From: a virus
DNA length: 62,184 nt
Reading direction: 5' to 3' (one strand)
IMG/VR virus record: IMGVR_UViG_3300027734_000002
Span: 1 to 62,184 of that record
Shown one piece after another: positions 58,644-62,184 of this stretch. The translations under genes and the position numbers were made by a program. The notes under the pieces are model-generated. The model was not told the origin of the DNA and made no database searches. It was given only the letters and a program-made list of their open reading frames with translations. Within the stretch, counting starts at the first letter, position 1; each line of letters opens with the position of its first letter.

Positions 58644-59277
58644 TTTTGAAGGCAAGCAATTTGGATTTTTAACTCCACTTGGAAGGTCTGAATCAAAATC
58701 AAAGTACGGAGTTGTGTGGAGATTCAAATGCAAATGTGGCAATGAGGTTGAGAAGATAGCTCACAGAGTTTTTTCTGGAGGGGTGAGAAGCTGTGGCTGT
58801 TACGCAGCACCTATTAGGGGAGGCTTAAAGCACGGCCTTCATGGTCACTATCTATATAACCAATGGTGCGGTATTATAGGAAGATGCACCAATCCAAATA
58901 ATTCAAGATGGGAGTCTTATGGAGGAAGAGGTATTTGCATCTCTCCAGAGTGGAGAAATGATCCTCAAAAGTTTTTAGACTACATGGGTCCAAGACCTTC
59001 CGTAAATCATTCTATCGACAGAATAGACAATGATAAGGGTTACGAACCTGGGAATTTGAGATGGGCTGATAGAAAGACTCAGCAAAGAAATCGAAGATCC
59101 AATGTTGTTATTGAATACAATGGTCAAAAAATGTGCGTAACTGAATGGGCTGAAAAAATAGGATTAGAATATAGCTGCTTGAGTGCAAGGCTCAAAAGAG
59201 GATGGAAACTTGAAAGGGCCATGTCATCAAAAAGTTATAAATTTGAACAATGCAATCACCGCATCCAGCAAGGATGA
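58498..59277 (+). CDS. CxCG-type HNH homing endonuclease (open for 259 aa)
   Basis: Zinc domain: FEGKQFGFLTPLGRSESKSK, WRFKCKCGNEV, VRSCGCYAA. HNH region: RCTNPNNSRWESYGGRGICI, HSIDRIDNDKGYEPGNLRWA. No ATG lies between the end of the KGGRP peptide and the zinc domain, so it must start at ATG 58498, at GTG 58609, or by frameshift from the peptide. Its 3' end overlaps the 215-aa gene's 3' end by 22 bp. Confidence 0.82.
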   Translation: MNSKINTPFSLEVLEAKQAQRLEAKEKLRPHAKTVKRVGGQGKIFCQNDFEGKQFGFLTPLGRSESKSKYGVVWRFKCKCGNEVEKIAHRVFSGGVRSCGCYAAPIRGGLKHGLHGHYLYNQWCGIIGRCTNPNNSRWESYGGRGICISPEWRNDPQKFLDYMGPRPSVNHSIDRIDNDKGYEPGNLRWADRKTQQRNRRSNVVIEYNGQKMCVTEWAEKIGLEYSCLSARLKRGWKLERAMSSKSYKFEQCNHRIQQG

Positions 59278-59903
59278 TCAGTTGGCCAAAGTGGCCTAAG
59301 CTCAGGCTCGTCCATATCCTCTTTTCTTATCCATATTTTCATTGGCAGTAGGCAATGGCACACGGCGCAGTTCTTCAACAGCGGATCGCTAGGCGTATGC
59401 CGACTCGTCAAGAACTGATTGATATGCCCAACAAGGCTACGAGTTGAGCAACTAACGCAGAACTCCACAATCTTATCCGTGTTCTTCGGGCATGTCGCAC
59501 AAATAGCCGCCCTTCGATTTGCCTCTTCTTGATCAACAAGCTCGCCAGCCAAGTAAGGCTTCACGGCGGAGTTGTAAAAACGCTTCATCATCTGAAACGC
59601 TCCAATCTTTGCCTCGCTATCAGGATCACGATCAACGCACAAATCAGGACGATGCTGGCAAAATGCTTCCTGCATGATAAGTCCAAGATTCACTGGAATC
59701 TCGATGCCATTTCCCGTCAGGTGTTCTTGAACTGACTTCGCCAGATCACGCCAGCCGTATCTGACGAATACCGTGTTTGTGGCTTCAACGTGATAGAAGA
59801 AGCCGTATGTATCGCCAGTGATAACAGCCGTTGGAAATAGCTCACGCAGCTTCGCGTGGTTAAATTCCTTTGGGATGGTGTTTTTGCGGATGAGTTCTTG
59901 CAT
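59256..59903 (-). CDS. 215-aa Cys-rich phage protein
   Basis: N-terminal part alpha/beta (ELFPTAVITGDTYGFFYHVE; VFVRYGWRDLAKSVQEHLTG). C-terminal Cys cluster: AAICATCPKN, FCVSCSTRSL, LKNCAVCHCLLP, suggesting a zinc or iron-sulphur site. Coupled to the giant protein (TGATG) as the last late gene. Its final codons appear replaced by the adjacent HNH cassette. Confidence 0.7.
   Translation of the reverse strand: MQELIRKNTIPKEFNHAKLRELFPTAVITGDTYGFFYHVEATNTVFVRYGWRDLAKSVQEHLTGNGIEIPVNLGLIMQEAFCQHRPDLCVDRDPDSEAKIGAFQMMKRFYNSAVKPYLAGELVDQEEANRRAAICATCPKNTDKIVEFCVSCSTRSLVGHINQFLTSRHTPSDPLLKNCAVCHCLLPMKIWIRKEDMDEPELRPLWPTDHPCWMR
59262..59275. repeat. 14-bp near-direct repeat flanking an HNH cassette, right copy
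   Basis: CATCCAGCAAGGAT, matching 58446-58459 in 13 of 14 bases. It lies in the overlap of the HNH 3' end and the 215-aa gene's 3' end. Confidence 0.6.
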
Positions 59904-62057
59904 CACGTTGCAGGTTGATAGCCCCTATAGACCTTCTTGAGCGCCCTATCGCGCACTTCGTCAGCTTTGTCCAACAAGAATGCTCTAGCGCGTTCTGTGG
60001 GCATCTGGAGCGCACGCTGACCATATCGCAGAAGCATTTGCTTGTAGCCCTTACCAGTTTCAAGGCTGTAGTTGTCGGCTTCTTCCTGCGTGAGTGAGCG
60101 ACGACGAGCGCCCTTGCCAACCATGCGGTGTTCGGCATTGGCAGGAGTCAGCCAGATTCCACGAGAAATGAGAGAACCGAGAACCTTGTAAGCTGGATCA
60201 GTTGGCTTCACCATGAACTCGCGGCTTCCAGGATACACATTGCGTTGGATTTGTTGGCCCAAGATGTCGTAGTGCTCCTTGCCTTCGTAGCGACGATAAA
60301 CAGGGATGTGCGAGGCTGTTTTCTCCCATAGCGTTTCGTATTTACGCAGATTTGGATCTTGCGCGTAGTCGATGTCCTTCAAGAATCGAGGAACGAAACC
60401 ACCAGCGTAGCTTGACATCACCTTGGCAAAACGCTCCATGCGCTTCTCGTTGGGGTCTTTGCTGGACAAGCTGTTGCCGAATAGCTCTTGGAACTGGGAA
60501 AGAGCAGGAATGTCAGCAGCAGCAGCAGCGCCAGACATTGCGGCACTTGCCATAATTTGAACCACGTTTTTGTCGTTCCATTGGTCTGGTGAGAAGCGGA
60601 TCAGATCAGCCAAGCTGCCAATAGCTGCTAAAGCGGACGAAATAGGCCAGTTAGCATAACTAAATACTGTGTTATTGTATCCAATGGTGTACTCCTTCTC
60701 TCCAGCGGCTAGCTTCTGCTGCTTCTTCTCAGGTGTTAGGTTGTTCCATCCTCCGTTGATGAACAAGCCGCCTCGCTTCTCATCATCTGGTTCTTCTGCA
60801 ATAGCTTTAAGTAGGTAGTAACCGCCAACGGATAGCATTACTCCAATAAGCTGATTGCGTTGAATTGAGTCAATAAATGCTTCTTTGCCAATAATGCGAT
60901 CAGAGTCAAATTCAGCCTCAAATGCGCGGGCGAAACCAATACCTGGAATGAAGCTCAGACCTTGGTTGAATTTGTTGCCAGCGAAACGTGCGAAGCGAAC
61001 ACCGCCAAAGTTAGCTGCATTGTAGGCAGAGAACTGCATGAGGTAGGCGAATGCCAACTCAAGTCCAGAAAGAATCCTGTCGCCATTCTGTGCTGAGTCA
61101 TTCCAGCCGCGTTGAGCTTGCTTTAGGAATCTATCAGAACCAGCCTCAGCATTGGTCAAAAGCGATCTGATCGCACGATAACCGACACCTCCAAGTCCAG
61201 ATGGTTCAAGTGTCATAGCACCTTGCATTGCCATTTGGTTAGCGTTCTCAGACACTTTTCCAAACTTGTCCAATTCCTTCATCATGTCAGCCAGAGCATA
61301 GGAATCCAAAATAGCCTTGTCGCGTGCAGACTTTGGAGGAGTTCCGCCGAAGTCTTTCTGAATAATTGCGTCCTTGTAAGGCTTCAAATCAGACTTCTTC
61401 TCAAGTGCTGCGATTTTTTCAGGATCAAGTCCAATCTGGCGGAATACGATGGAAAGCGAACTTTCCTTGGTGAGTCCACCATTGAACACGTCAAGAGCTT
61501 TCAGCAATCGACTAACAGTCCGCATAAACAAGCCTGCGCTCTTAACGAGAATCTTATCAGACTTCGCCATTTGCTCTGCCAATTGATTACTCTTACCGAT
61601 ATTGCCCCACTGCATATTCTCGGTCACATCGTTCATAGATGGATCAAGAAACACTGGATCACCAGTCACAAGGTATTGCCACGCGATACGGGCTTGGCGA
61701 CCATAAGCACTCAGCAATCGAGCGAGTGTTTTGTATGCACCAGCAAGCTCAGATGGAAGCTGCTTTGGATTGGTGAATCCAGCGATGAACACGCGAGACA
61801 ATGCCGTGGAAAGCTCGAATGCGCCGCTGGCAACAGCTAAGCCGATTGAGACGATGGTATTTGGACCAGAGAGCACACTGGAAACCCAGAAGTCAGCGAG
61901 CATCTTTACCACTGGAATCTTGAGTTCGCCTTGCAGCACCTCAAGCAGCTTGTAGGCAGCAACTTGGCGTTTCACAGCGTTCAATTCTTCGTCTTGAAGA
62001 ACTTCAATAAGCGAATTGATTTTCTCGCGCTCAGTCTCGGTGAACTCGGATTTGATG
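59903..62057 (-). CDS. giant polyvalent virion-type protein, C-terminal 718 residues (continuation of the gene starting at 6296)
   Basis: This is the C-terminal part of the 2,816-aa protein, reading on from base 1 of the window. Near residues 2155-2170 it has the segment WVSSVLSGPNT, followed by amphipathic and hydrophobic helices. Another hydrophobic helix lies near residue 2500. I associate this pattern with the large-polyvalent-protein-associated domain LPD38 found at the C-termini of phage giant proteins, from memory rather than a search. The TGA stop overlaps the ATG of the next gene (TGATG), so the two are probably translationally coupled. Confidence 0.88.
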
Positions 62058-62184
62058 CCGAATTTCTCTGCCATGCGCTTTGCCAGTTCATCGTTATCGA
62101 AGATGCCCAAGTTGATGTCTTCAACGATACGCATCCGTTGCGCTTGAAGAGCTTTAGCGCCTTCTTTGCTGAGATTCTTCTTAG
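62058..62184. repeat. terminal direct repeat, right copy (contig closure overlap)
   Basis: Exact copy of bases 1-127. Removing one copy gives a 62,057-bp circle. Genes touching either end must be read across this join. Confidence 0.95.

Overview
The window is one complete, circularly closed bacteriophage genome. The last 127 bases (62058-62184) repeat the first 127 exactly, so the unique circle is 62,057 bp. It carries a large terminase, a large portal, a scaffold-like protein, a major capsid candidate, tail fibres, lysis genes, a DnaB-type helicase and a RecT/exonuclease/SSB set. I see no integrase and no tape measure, sheath or tail-tube genes. With a 758-aa portal and a 2,816-aa giant virion-type protein, this suggests a podovirus-like, probably lytic phage. 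The host cannot be named. Nearly all starts lack a Shine-Dalgarno sequence and have A/T-rich leaders (AAT-ATG, CAT-ATG), which suggests a lineage that initiates this way (Bacteroidota do; this is inference).

Layout. The late block runs on the minus strand from about 46.5 kb down to 0 and on through the circle junction to 59.3 kb. It starts with a terminase-small-subunit candidate and small accessory genes (46.5-39.6 kb). Next come a methyltransferase and two glycosyltransferase-like proteins (39.6-36.2 kb), portal, scaffold and capsid (36.2-29.3 kb), fibre genes (29.2-24.3 kb), lysis-type genes (24.2-19.7 kb) and the large terminase (19.2-17.3 kb). After a short plus-strand regulatory patch (15.3-16.6 kb) follow tail-type genes, a Ser/Pro-repeat protein coupled to a methyltransferase and two glycosyltransferases (14.9-10.7 kb), connector and internal-protein candidates (10.1-6.3 kb), the giant protein (6296 to 1, then 62057 to 59903) and a Cys-rich 215-aa protein. 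The early block is on the plus strand (46.7-59.3 kb): many very small genes, then MazG-like, RecT, exonuclease, SSB-like, a RusA-like gene split between two frames, a replication organiser and the DnaB helicase. Two plus-strand genes sit alone between scaffold and capsid (31.9-32.5 kb).

The most striking feature is the load of HNH-type endonuclease genes (about ten, in three subfamilies) and what they did to their neighbours. At 19.9-20.4 kb an HNH gene sits at the 3' end of the endolysin gene. The original endolysin end survives on the far side, and the working gene carries a replacement end that encodes the same eight residues with eight different codons. A weaker parallel is at 58.4-59.3 kb. 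The second theme is glycan chemistry: six sugar-transfer or methyl-transfer genes, three of them translationally coupled to a protein whose C-terminal half is an alternating Ser-Pro/Thr-Pro repeat.
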